Shown one piece after another: positions 45,530-57,245 of a stretch of 64,000 bases of DNA (positions are counted from its first letter, which is position 1; every line of letters starts with the position of its first letter). This stretch comes from Pseudeuparius sepicola. Its lineage: Eukaryota > Arthropoda > Insecta > Coleoptera > Anthribidae. The notes beneath the pieces were generated by a model. That model had not been told where the DNA came from. It was given only the letters and a program-made list of their open reading frames with translations, and did no database searches. A program made the translations under genes and the position numbers. The stretch spans positions 13,174,501 through 13,238,500 of the forward strand of contig OY987301.1 of NCBI GenBank assembly GCA_963920635.1. Reading direction: 5' to 3'.

Positions 45530-46191
45530 GCACGTAGAATGGTTGCAAGTCAAACAGCAAACAGGGTGGGTCGAAAAATATAAAATTGTACAAGAGTAAA
45601 GTACTCTTATTTCAGAAAATTCAGCAAAATGTTATAAGAAAAGTTGTCTAGAATTAAAAATTATGCCTAAATACCAAAACGTGGCCTCCTAAGAAAAAAA
45701 TATATTTTTGAAAAACATTAATAATTTCCTAAAAAAAATGTTTTAATATTCACCCTAAACAATTTCATAAATTAATCAAAATTATATCATCTTCGCATAA
45801 CTTTGTTCGAATTGAAGCATATTTGTAAAATTAACTTAGATTTTTAATTTTTTAGGGAATCACAAACTTGATGTTTGTTGCAACGATATTAAACAAAACT
45901 TTAAAATTTCGCAAAAATTCTTCTGAACAAGGTAAAACATTAGTAATGATAATGTGTATATTAAAATACTCTCACTTAAGGTGCAAAATTTTTATTTTAA
46001 ATGTTTATTAAGAAACTGGAAAATAATTGACAAAAAATTTTTTTTCTTAGGAGGCTATGTTTTGGTATTTAGGCATAGCTTTTAATTCTAACAACTTTTC
46101 TTAATAACCTTTTTTGAAATAATGCTACTTTACTATTGTGCAATTTTTATATTTTTTATGCTGTTTAACTTGCAACCATTCTAAGTGCACG
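45530..46191. repeat. Fold-back element nested in the TA-flanked element
   Basis: Outer arms GCACGTAGAATGGTTGCAAG and CTTGCAACCATTCTAAGTGC. Inner arms include TATGCCTAAATACCAAAACG near 45663 with its complement near 46055. The centre is AT-rich. Confidence 0.9.
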
Positions 46192-46303
46192 TAATATGAT
46201 TATGGTTACTGAACATGTATAAACTTTCGGCAATGTCTGTATTTTGATTGTGCAATTAATAAATAAAAGTCCCATATGTTGCACACTTAAATGACCACAC
46301 TGT

Positions 46304-46779
46304 ATAACAACCATTGAATAAAGGCAGTGATTATGTATTACAATAATCACTAATAAGGAAAATTTCGCTTGAATTATTAAAATGCAAGTTCACGACTGGC
46401 CAAAACGTGTGCGGTTAAGAGTTCTTAATTACACAATTTTGGTTCCTATCAAGTAGGTATAGGAGCAGCAGGGATTTTGACAAAACAATAAATTTTATAA
46501 CTATTTTATAACTGCGCCAAATTCGCTGTTTCTATATTTTGCATTTACTTCGGTGAAAATTTTGTTATTTGTATCGGTGTTATGTTTAGAACATATTACT
46601 ATTGAGTTAGATCTATCGATTTTTGTTACAAATGGAAATTAGTAAAGACACCTATTGCACGCCCTAGTCTATATTAAAAACTAAAATATATCAGAAATGG
46701 CAGTAACTTAAGGATGACCCTGTGAACAAGGGATTGAATCGTTGAATAAAGAACCCCAGGATAAAGAGCAAATTTGGGC
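46304..46779. other. Gene-free spacer
   Basis: Nothing recognised. Confidence 0.5.
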
Positions 46780-46783
46780 TTAA

Positions 46784-47040
46784 GAGGGGGTTGCCAACAG
46801 AGAAAATGAGGTTATATTTAGGCAAAAATTTAGTACAAAGATTTCTGTCTTCATTTTAATCATAAGATCTTAAAAGCATATGCACTGGAATTATTATTTT
46901 CCCCAAGGTTTTCATAACCTTTTCATGCTTATAAGATCTTATGATTCAAATTAAGACAGAAATGTTTGTACTAAATTTTTGCTATACAACTTAAAAAAAT
47001 ACGAAATCTAACCTCACTTTCTCTGTGGGCAACCCCCCCC
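46784..47040 (+). mobile_element. TTAA-type palindromic MITE, copy B3
   Basis: GAGGGGGTTGCCAACAG follows TTAA (46780-46783). The right end CAACCCCCCCC is followed by TTGA, a decayed TTAA. About 60 bp shorter than B2. Confidence 0.88.
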
Positions 47041-47497
47041 TTGACGCTCGACCGGGACAGCCTCTGCATATGGCGGGATGCTGTTTCCGTTTTTGCAGTG
47101 GCGCGAACCTTTCAGTTGTTTCGACAAACTAATCTAGGCAGAAACCCCCGTTTTTCGTGTAATCAGTACCTACAATACCTACAGGCAAACTATAAGGCAC
47201 GTTTATGTATTTTTCTACTCCTATACTAGTAACATACCTATCAAGTAACGGTTTAGGTTATAAGTAAATCCATTGTTACGAACACTGACATGTAATGACT
47301 GACACGTAATGACTGACACGTAATAAAAAAATTACATATCTGTTCTTAATTAAAACACAATTATCCTGGGTGCCTTGTTAGCGCGGCATCCGCGCCACCA
47401 TAGCAACCAACCAACATACTAATTGTTGCCTGTCGGATAATCAGAAGTATAGTAGTTTATCTATTATAATAGTTTTTCTTTCGTCGAAGAAAAATTA
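47041..47497. other. Gene-free spacer with a short tandem repeat
   Basis: 47284-47325 is three 14-bp units of ACTGACACGTAATG. No gene recognised. Confidence 0.55.
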
Positions 47498-47499
47498 TA

Positions 47500-47729
47500 C
47501 ACTTCCCCCAAAAATTAACGCACCACCAAAAAACAGGCTATAATTTGAGACACCCAGTATTTATAAAAAAGAGGTTTCTATGCAAATACAGTTAGTACAA
47601 CAACGTTCTGGAAGAGACAACCTATCATTAAAAAAAAAATTCGTCCAAATCGGACTATTGGTTTTGACAAAAATTTACTTTAAACTTTTGGGTATTTTTT
47701 TGGTGGTGCGTTAATTTTTGGGGGAAGTG
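47500..47729. mobile_element. Short TA-flanked MITE with perfect 34-bp inverted ends
   Basis: Begins CACTTCCCCCAAAAATTAAC; the first and last 34 bases are exact inverted copies. TA flanks at 47498-47499 and 47730-47731. No coding content; 230 bp. Tc1/mariner-type by TA target (inference). Confidence 0.95.
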
Positions 47730-47736
47730 TAGTACA

Positions 47737-47850
47737 AAACTCGAGTTGTAAGCTTATTACATACTCGTGGAATTACAGCACTCTCCGCTGCGCGGCTCGT
47801 GCGCAACTTTTCCACTCATACGTAATAAGCTGTTTACAACTCTCGCTAGT
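47737..47850. repeat. Hairpin module with CG-rich tip
   Basis: GAGTTGTAAGCTTATTACAT pairs with TACGTAATAAGCTGTTTACA plus ACTC. The tip contains CTCTCCGCTGCGCGGCTCG. Starts 8 bp after the MITE. Confidence 0.8.
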
Positions 47851-50800
47851 CTCGCTATGTAATATACTATTAAGTTTAGGAATCCTTGATAATACAGCAA
47901 TTCTAATTTTAAATTTCCAATTATGAAGAAGTAGGTAGGCTGCACAAACGCCTATGCCACTTTGGTTCCTCAAACATTTTAGTTTTGGCGGTCAGGGAAG
48001 TGTCACAAACCGCACAGCTAAGCATAATAAATCGAAATACCACATACTGACACCTATCACCGCGTCAGATGATATCAAAATATTATGTCAAAACTTGGTT
48101 ACTACACAGGACGATTTCTGTCTCACGTATTTTATAATGCCCATAGAGCTTTGAATCCTTCCTGGGATTCTTAATTCAAAGGGTTGAATCCAATATAAAA
48201 AAATATAACGAAAATGTAGGTTAAATTCAAATTTTTAACCGACAGAAATACGCCGATGGTTTAATAATTCAATACCCACTTCGTTTCGTAAACGGCGAAG
48301 AAATTAAGCATAACAGAAAGAGATATATTTATGTAAGAACGAAACGGTAGGCAATTCCTGTTTGACGCCCTACATTTGTAAAAGCCCTTAGGCCTAAAAC
48401 ATGATTTATGTAAAAAAATCCGCGATATTATTGCAAATTCAGATAACGGCGAATGGCTGAAATCCTCCGGATTTATTTCGGCAGATGAATCGCCATAATT
48501 TAATTTGAAAGGTTCATTGTTACGATCATTACTTCGCGATTTTTTGTTGAAAAGGTGATTTATTGAGAATTTATTCCTTGGAATTCATTATATTCTTCTA
48601 GACAATTAAGAGTCCCTTATAAAGGAATTCTAAAACTGCGATTATGCAAACACCATTTTGGTTACTAGGATACTGATACCACAGATCTGATACTATGAAA
48701 TATTGTTAAGAATAAAAACCAAAAACCATCAAAAGACCAAAAGAAAATCTTTATTATTAGAATTTAAAAATCTTATTTTATCCTTAATTTGCGTTGAAAT
48801 TTGTTTGTACTGTTATAATTTAGTAAGAGATCAACCAGTACCTAAATAAGTGTCTTAGACTATTTGCTGGAAACAAATATCAAATTCCGATTTTTAGAGA
48901 AATAATAATTAAGAGTATCCTAATATCTTTCTGAAAATTAGTGTGTAGAGGCACAATAATTTAAAGCATGTTCTTAATAATACGAATAATACGATATTTC
49001 CAAGACAAACGCGATTTTTCCCAAATATTAATTTTGAATGGTTGGTGTACTCAAAATACATATATCACCATAGCCCGAAATGATTTTCAAGAAATCTAAT
49101 TTCAATTTTTTTTCCATTTAGTGAAAATTTTATGAATATCGATATATACATTACAATATTTTGAAAGCTACAGATTTAAATAGGTGAAAAGCAAAATTTT
49201 CTATACAGAGTGACTAAAAAATCAACCACGTGTATATACAGTCAATAGATTTTTTGAAAAATCCAGCTTACCGTTTTGCTTCCACGAGAACAGTAGGTAT
49301 TCACCTATAAGAATACTTTTGACTTACCATGTAAAACAATAACCTGGCTATAAAATTTAGTGATATCTTCATCAACATCATAAATTAAATTACATTACAT
49401 ACAAGCTGTCTCTGACCCTTCATAATCTTATCGCTATGTTCCTTCCCTTATTATATCATATCAGCTTGTTAAAAGGGCTACCTATGACTGAAATTAATCT
49501 AGGAAATAGAAGGGTTCATGGCTGACACCTACACTGACTAACCTACATTATGAAATATTGTGCTCGGAGATCCTTGTTTGATAGACTAACACTATCCAGC
49601 ATTACCTATGCTCCGTCTTCCATAGCTTTAAATTAATTATACAGCTGAAAGGACGACTTGCGGCGTATGGTCTTTACTACAACAATATTCAAACGACATA
49701 CGTACGATGTAATAATATGTACGAAAATTTTAGAAGTATATTATACATATATAAATTTAGGATACCTCCAAACACTCTAAAGATAAATAGGAAGATTTTT
49801 GATAGTTACTTTTTTATTAGTTCCTTAAGTGATTGCCTTATTTTATTGCCTAATTAGGAAGCAGGTTCTTCCGGTTTTTCAATTTGTTAATAGACTTTGG
49901 GTAAGTAGCTTCTTTGTCAATAAATCTGGTGTAGTTTAGAATGACAGTCTAATTGGATCTAACAAAAAAATGACCGCAATCTTAATAAAATAAATCCATT
50001 AAAAATTGTTGCGACATATTTCTTGTGGTGCTGATACAATAGTTTATTTACCAAATTATAACTAGGTTTTCTTAAAATTGCAGCTAAGTACCTATATGGT
50101 AATAACAATAACTCTACAACTAGAATCTACCGAATAATAAAACTTTTGTACTCGCTAGGATTTTGGGATCTAAGGCGAGGCGCGACCTCACAAACTTGGT
50201 TAATTTTAAATGCATAAAGGATCAAAAAGATTTAAAAATGCACACTGAAATAATTACACAACAAATATGTGTAAAAGACAAAAAATCGACTTGAAATAAG
50301 ATCTGCTTGATAACAAACTAATTTTTACGTAATTTTAGTTTCGAAACATCATATAACTTGCAGTACTTGTCTGTGGCTCGTATCGCAAATAAAATGACAT
50401 TCCGTGCTAGATATCCAATATACTACTCTAATCAAGTAGGCCTTATTTCCAAATGATCCAACTTCAACTCATTTTTTTTATCTTTTATACCTCTTTGTTT
50501 ACTTATCCGGGGACACACTGTATACAATTTATTTTACAATATCCTCTTCTTATTAATTACAATAATAAATATTTTACAATATCCTCTTCTTATTAATTAT
50601 GTTAATAATATTCACAAGAAATAATACGGCTTTAAAGTTAAGAGTGTTTCTAACAAAATTGGATAAATAACTAACTATTCAGACTCCAACAAACAGAACC
50701 CCCAAAGTTCTTTGAAGGTTTAAAGGTTACTAAGATTTACTTCATTACAAAGCTACTTAGGCACGTTTGATTATTAATTCGTTTCTTATGAACTAGATTA

Positions 50801-52446
50801 GCATAGAATTGTTGAAATTGTTGAAAACAATTACTGTTAATTTAACTTAGAAATGAAATATTTTGCTTGCATATTTATTGGTTTCCTAGGCCCCATTTTA
50901 AATGTCTGTCCTTGAAATTTCTAAAAATTTAAAGAAAATTTTTTAAGTAGATATTATAAAAAGTGAGTGAATTGTGATTAGCGTTTTCTTATGTCTGTAA
51001 AATTAATTTCGCAAGTCATAAATGACCTGTGATGATTTTTAAGTTTTATAGATGAAATCTAAAATAGTTTTAAAAAGTTGTAAGCTCTCAAACTTATTAA
51101 ATACTTTTCAGAATCTCTCCTTCTGCAATACTCTAATCAGTTAAACCTGTGTGCATCTAGAGTGTGTCCTAAGTCTCGAATGTGAAAAGTTTCTCAGAGA
51201 AATTCCGTTAACTTATTAGAAACTCTACCCTCTACATCATTTAATTTATTGTCGTTTGTCATATTTGCACTAATGCCCAAATGGGCTGAATGACAAACCC
51301 TTCCACAGAAGTCCTGGTACTTAATATTTCATAAAAGTTATGTAGGTTTCGCTAACTCTAGTTTTGAATTTCGGTCATGAATTTACGTGGTAAAGTAGCA
51401 TACGGCACCTAATTCCTAATTCATAAAGTTTACTCAATTTTCACTTAGTGGTTTCTGCAAAATTTGCAAATCAATATCTAACTACGCCTTTCTCAAAAGC
51501 TTCGAATTATCAAGCAGAAACATAATCTCAAACTTGCTTCAAATCCTCGTTGGTTTCGTAAGGAAATCATATTATAAGACTACGTCAGCAGCAGAAATAA
51601 AAATATCCGCGTTGGAAATAGCCAAGAAAAATCGTATTCCGGACACATTCCAAGCTTCGTCAACGTGTCCAGGACAATGCGCTTCCACTGCCAAAAAGGA
51701 CTCTCCAGGAATAGCAAGTAATTCCGGCCATAAGATCGCATTAAGTCCAAAAAACGACGCATTCGATTAAGGGAGACAACGCTTTGAAAAAAATTAGTTA
51801 ATTTCTTAAGAAATTCCTTCAAAAAATGTTAATTTAATGAATGCCCAGGACCTGATAATGAACGATGGTGTCGGTGTGAAAAATGGACCTCCCCTGTCTG
51901 TCTTATTAAAGTTTTTATGCGGATTAGTCCATCGATCAAGGGTTTTTCAAACCATCATTAGCATTTCTGCGCTTAATAACTTTTCAATTACTCAAGTTTT
52001 TGTTTTTTAATTCGGTTTTTTACTCTCATAAATATTTCTTTAAAGGTTTTGGAACCTAAGCACCGCGGAACTGGGTGTATAGGTTCGATAGAGCTATAAA
52101 TAGTTGTACCTTTACTAATAATTATTAGCCGGGCAGGTTTTGTCTGACGTCTTGAAAATATTCCCCTTTTATTCTTTCTCCGATTTAATGGGCATTTGGC
52201 AACATTCCCGCCGGGCAACAACCACAACCGACCGACTTAAATTTAAAGTCATGAACAGACACGTGGCATCGCCGCAACGGGACCGTTCAACTGGTCTATG
52301 CGGTCTAGCGGGGCTAGACGAACAACAACAAACAACAGAACAAACACAAGGCAAGAACAAAATATACACATTTTACTTATAAGTAATATTCCAGGGGTGG
52401 GTATCTACATCTACAACAAATAATTTGAGAAAATAGAGGGGGCTGT
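47851..52446. other. Long gene-free AT-rich stretch
   Basis: No coding region, tRNA or complete transposon recognised over 4.6 kb. 50531-50599 has a 29-bp sequence (TTACAATATCCTCTTCTTAT and neighbours) twice at 40-bp spacing. 51534-51822 and 52140-52382 have overlapping frames on both strands without domains; the CpG content around 52130-52330 is slightly raised. Confidence 0.45.
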
Positions 52447-52562
52447 ATTTGTTGCAAGTGCGCTCTGGCAAACGATGAGTAACTTCTCTTATGATATAAT
52501 TTTTCGAAAAATATATCTACACTACAGACTGACTCTTGTGAAGGAGAGCAATCTCTTCTGAT
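52447..52562 (-). repeat. Dispersed repeat E, copy 2
   Basis: Inverted relative to 41096-41215 (TTGTGAAGGAGAGCAATCTC). Unclassified. Confidence 0.75.
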
Positions 52563-52812
52563 TGGAATGATACCTAGTTAATAATTTCATTTTTCATCTA
52601 CACTCTATCCAATCAAAATGCAAGTGACGCGTAAACATTTACACGATGGACGCACGTACAGCGTTGCCAGATCTAGGGATTTTGATTTAGGGCGAAGGGA
52701 TTTTTTCAAATAATACTACTAATCTAAGGTTTTTGAGAAAAATTACGCTACTTGAATAGAAAAATGTATGAATAGGTATAATTATGTTCATTGTGTTGTG
52801 TAACGTTGTGTT
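52563..52812. other. Gene-free spacer
   Basis: Contains ACAGCGTTGCCAGATC (near 52659), which pairs weakly with GTCTGGCAACGCACACGTG near 53355. This is possibly a decayed outer element around B4. Confidence 0.4.
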
Positions 52813-52816
52813 TTAA

Positions 52817-53119
52817 GGGGGGGTTGCCAACAGAGAAAGTGAGGTTAGATTTCGTATTTTTTAAGTTGAATATAATAAAATCTAATAACATTTTACCTGG
52901 CAAAAATTTACAATTTACAATTTACAAACATTTCTGTCTTATTCATTTTAATCATAAGATCTTAAAAGCATATGCATACATACTTGAATTATTATTTTCC
53001 CCAAGGTTTTCATAACCTATAAAACAAACCACTGCTTATAAGATCTTATGATTAAAATGAAGACAGAAATGTTTGTACTAAATTTTTTGCCAGGTAAAAT
53101 GTTATTAGATTTTATGTTT
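52817..53119 (+). mobile_element. TTAA-type palindromic MITE, copy B4 (right end lost)
   Basis: GGGGGGGTTGCCAACAGAGA follows TTAA (52813-52816). Internal arms (ATCATAAGATCTTAAAAGCA and ATAAGATCTTATGATTAAAA) are as in B1-B3. The right arm stops in a T-run at about 53119. Confidence 0.87.
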
Positions 53120-53464
53120 TTTTTTGTTATTAGCATTAAATTTTTCAGAATAAAATGTACTATGTATTTCATGTGAAAACAAAATTATATAGATACATTT
53201 AATAAATTTCTCCTTTAAAAAGTTCGTGTATTATTATGCAACCTGTAATATATTGGGAGTTTTCTCAAGAATACTAGACTTCTTGGAGTTTTCTGTAGGT
53301 CTATTGAAATCTAGGGAATTTTAAAACAAAATCTGAGGACGACAGAAAATTTCGTCTGGCAACGCACACGTGAACAATTCTGAGGGCTAATACGAGGCAG
53401 GGCCGCATTACGGACGATCTCTGTGAATTTTATAATATAAAATATTAAAATAATATGCCGTCAC
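53120..53464. other. Gene-free spacer
   Basis: Nothing recognised apart from the weak TGGCAACG pairing noted at 52563-52812. Confidence 0.45.
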
Positions 53465-53712
53465 TCACTTACCTGCAAATTTCTACTATTAACACAAATC
53501 GTAGCTCCAACAATTAATAAACAGCGAAAGAATTATATCGGAAAAAATTAAAAGTCCACTTGCAACATACACCTCTGTAATAAATAACGACTCGCTGCAC
53601 TCGCCCGCCGGGCCAGACTTTATTGCCGGCTGGCCAATAGCAAGCCGATCACGTGCGTATCACGCTCTAGCCATGCAAAAACTTTTGTTTATGTTTCACT
53701 TGCGTTTAGTTT
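53465..53712 (-). repeat. Promoter/first-exon-like module, copy 2
   Basis: Direct repeat of 15071-15321. The GCAG|GTAAGTGA donor (exon end 53473) and the ATTGGC CCAAT box are conserved. Differences cluster around 53618-53636. Confidence 0.85.
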
Positions 53713-53785
53713 TTCATTTCGTCTTTGGAACGCCAAAGGCGAATACAAGTTGATCGCTTGTCTGCAAGCAAAGAAAACCTATACA

Positions 53786-53930
53786 AGTTTGTTCAGCGAA
53801 TGTTCGGCCCTACGTCACAACTCACGTCCTTGTCTGACTCGTGAATATACGACCGATATCCAATGTATATTCATGAGTAAGACAAGGACGGGAGTTGTGA
53901 CGTAGGGCCGAACATTCGCGGAACAAACTG
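53786..53930. repeat. Compact hairpin with 65-bp arms
   Basis: Left arm about 53786-53851, right arm 53866-53930, loop about 15 nt. The inner CGGCCCTACGTCACAAC pairs perfectly; a few mismatches elsewhere. Confidence 0.93.
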
Positions 53931-56740
53931 TACCTACTTCAAGGTATTATTAAAATTGTACTTATAGCCAGGTTATACTTACAATAGATCCTAGACATTT
54001 TGGGGCTGCAATTGCCTTGCCGTCAGTTTCCTCAGTTCTCAGTGGCTTTATATAATGCAAGTCGAGTAGGTACAGACTTGTATGTCAGAGGCTCCCAAAA
54101 TTTCTCATATTTTTTTTTATTTTTGAGTTTATTTTTATTACTCATTACATAGACATGCTGCTAATATTAGAAATGTGCCATTTTGTATTACTTAAACTTG
54201 AAAAATCTCAACAAAGAATAATAATAATAATATGGTAACAAGTTGTAAAGCAGTAAATCTAAATCTAATTTAATAAAATTTAAATATTTGGCATTAATGT
54301 ATACACTTTTGTCCTAGGTACAGCGGCTACTGATCAGCTGATGCTGACAGTTCGTCGTTATGAAGTAACAAAACAAATTCATGTAGGTTCTTGTCTTGAT
54401 AATAGTCGCGTTCCTTTTGCCACTTTCCTTAAGAATTCTTACTTTATCTCAGTTCGTGGCAGTTCTTTTTACAAATGAGAATATGAGCTAAAGTGAGATT
54501 TTTTACCTCCCCCTTCACCCTTCAAGCTCATCCTCGCGATGACACTCACTATCGAGCATATTGGCTCAGTTTGGTGGTAGGGAAAATGACCTTTTCACAT
54601 GATCCTTTGACAGGAAAAAACAAACTGAGTGGCTCGGCTAACAACTGAGCTAAAGTTCTCAGTGTAGGGGCAAAAGGAACGCGGCTAATGATGCTAACAG
54701 CAATATTTGGGCATAGATTTAGCGCAATGTGTCGTCAGAAGAGAAAGCTAAAAATAGTTACTTACGGGATTTCAGGATGAATAAACTTTCATTGGGCGCT
54801 AATTTTGGAAATCGCCAGCACCCCAATTGTTCTAAAAATTAAATTTAATAATACTTAGCTGTAACTTGTTGCAACATCGCAAATAAACTCGACTTTTGTC
54901 AGGACTAGTAAAAAAGGTTGCATTCGCAAGACATTATTCAATTCCGCATTCGATATCTTTAAATTTCATTACCGAAGTAATTGTCGAGACGGAAATTCCG
55001 ATTTTTTCGGCAGCGATAAAATACGGTATAAAGTATTCCCTCGGTCGAGGGACACCTTCGAAAGTTGCGACACGTTTATTGTCGCCATCCACTCGCCTAC
55101 CGGCAATTCCAGCCTCTCGGTCGGCATTAAAAATTGATGGCAATTTTCGGAATGCCATGTGTGCGTTTGCGACGGTGTTTTACTGCCGGAACCTCGCCCT
55201 GCCCCCCCCCCCCTCCCACCGCGTCAAAGGCATCGCGGGGATTCCACCGCCGAATAGTCGTAAATTCCACCAGGGACGACGTTCCGCAAAAATATCGCGA
55301 CACAGTCGTAAACCTGACTGACAAATGTGGAATTCATTGCGGGCTCGCTTTGTATCTGTGTCAATATATCATAGACAGGTTGAAAATAAAGGCCAAGCGC
55401 CCTGGGTTAAGTGAAAACTGTGACGTTATCGTTATATGCGGGCATTTGTCTCTGAATGTTAAATTCAAAAACTGCAATTATTTCTTTACCTATGCACCAA
55501 AGTAACTAATTAATTGCTTACTAGGTAGGTACCTACGTAGTTATTCAGCTTAGTTGCATAATTTTTGATGGATTGTGTGGAATAAGGGAAAGATACTGGA
55601 TACCCACGAGAAATTTTAAATTTCTAGACTCTCCAAAGAAACATGTTGATTATGTATTATCGTTCCACGTATGTTTGTATTCCTGGTTACATACCAACTA
55701 TCAAAGGAGTGTTGACTCGAGTAATGTGGCGTTTTAAAAAAGACAATAAACAAACAATAGCACCAAATAGGCAAATAATGTTGAATAAACCTTGAAGACT
55801 CCCAAGAGCTGCTGTTGGCTAACTCCTTGATCTACGAATACAACAGGGCCGCCAGCTTTTTAGACAGTGGGTCATAACCGTATAACAAACTGTATCTAAA
55901 CCACAGCTTAAATATCTGTGCTCGTACTATAAAGCCAAAAACAAAAAGAACTATAGATTTACACCGTTTATTCTACAACGTGGTCCACGACATAACAGAT
56001 CTTTATGTTACCTCCCTATATACTGTATCTTGATCAATAAATCTAAAGTTACACACCTTTGCGGTGGAGGTTTCTTACAAGTCGGATTAAATCCCTGAGC
56101 GTGTACACGCGCAGTTCACACGACGTACACAAAAATGAATCAAAACGTCCGCAAAAATAAACTGTAACAGCGTACGCTCTAAATGGTACACGTAATGAAT
56201 TTAGCTACAATAGTAAAATATAGTAGGACTTAGCTGTCGATGAATCTTATAAACTACGATGTCCTCTAGTAGTGGTCGATGGTCCCTCTGAACGGTCAAA
56301 TGGTAACATACGACCTTCCCAAAAAGATAAACACATGTGGGTGACCACCCTCCATATTTTGAAAGAAAATAACACGAGCTAGCTTTAGGTGTTGGTGTCC
56401 AAGCTCCAAAACATAACACAGGTCTTAAGCAAACACACGGGTCCAAAAACCAAGCCTAAGACAAAAAACTAGTCTAACTCTGCTCCTATCCCAAAGACTC
56501 TAAAACAAAAATGCCTTGTTAAACACCTCACAAGGCCGTTCAAAAAGACTTACATTTGGTCTGAATGTTTTCCTTAAAAAAAAAACAATCAATCACTACG
56601 TGGTTGAATCCAATTATCCTTTGCGGTTATACTATGCAAGATAACCGATAACCCAATGAAATGATCTTGAGATAGTGGTGGACGCTCAAAAACCTGGTTA
56701 TAAGTTCAATAATAGTATATTTCATTACGAGTCTGGAAAT
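53931..56740. other. Gene-free stretch with a CpG-rich patch
   Basis: 54403-54422 (TAGTCGCGTTCCTTTTGCC) pairs with 54669-54687, perhaps MITE ends. 54890-55330 is CpG-rich. It holds a 141-codon open frame (54896-55321) with overlapping frames on both strands and a C-run; no domain is seen, so I do not call it a gene. The rest is AT-rich with nothing recognised. Confidence 0.45.
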
Positions 56741-57245
56741 AAAGATTTTTCCGTGCGCGCGAGACAAATTCCCGTGTGAGGCGCAGCCGAACACGGGAAG
56801 TCATGCAAGCACATGAAAAATCTATTTCTGGACGTGTGATGAACGATATTTTTTATTATACTTCTTTGAAAACGGAAACTTAAAACATTTTATCGGCATA
56901 TTATAAAAAATTTAATTGACAAAAAATAAACAATGCAGACAATATAGTGTTTGGTATGTATGATGCGTTTCCATGGTTACTCTCAAATTATTTCAAAGGT
57001 GCTTTGTTGTAAATTAGTTATTGTCAGATAAGGTGAATAAAACGTCAAAAATATTACAGAAATGTATCTAAATATTGCAACACTTACGAATTAAAATACA
57101 AAATAGGTATATGTTAAATATCAGAGAGCATATAGTTTCTTAAATTTAGTTTACTTTGCTGTATATTTCTATTTTAAAGCCATATATTCGGTATTTTTAT
57201 TCGGCGCACGGAAAGTTTTTCCGTGCGCAGTTTCCGTGCGCTAGC
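56741..57245. repeat. Hairpin module and CCGTGCGC ends, possible MITE
   Basis: TCTGGAAATAAAGATTTTTC pairs with GAAAAATCTATTTCTGGA (56819-). Inside, TTCCCGTGT pairs with ACACGGGAA around the tip GAGGCGCAGCCG. TTTTTCCGTGCGC at 56746 recurs at 57217 and inverted at 57204, so the whole may be a 500-bp element. Confidence 0.65.

Larger units (their letters stand above)
43354..46301. mobile_element. TA-flanked element enclosing other transposons
   Basis: CAGTGTGGTCATTTAAATGT at the left and its inverted match at the right agree at 31 of 32 bases. Both are flanked by TA (43352-43353 and 46302-46303). Similarity continues weakly for about 90 bp inward. Almost all of the inside is later insertions (Harbinger remnant, family A, fold-back), so the original element was probably a short MITE. 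Confidence 0.88.

Noticed and set aside
6139..53119. B elements as mirtron or microRNA genes because of their hairpins
   Set aside because: Four dispersed copies with TTAA flanks are better explained as a MITE family.
54896..55321. 141-codon frame as a host gene
   Set aside because: Two minus-strand and another plus-strand frame overlap the same CpG-rich DNA, which makes open frames likely by composition. No domain or splice context supports it.
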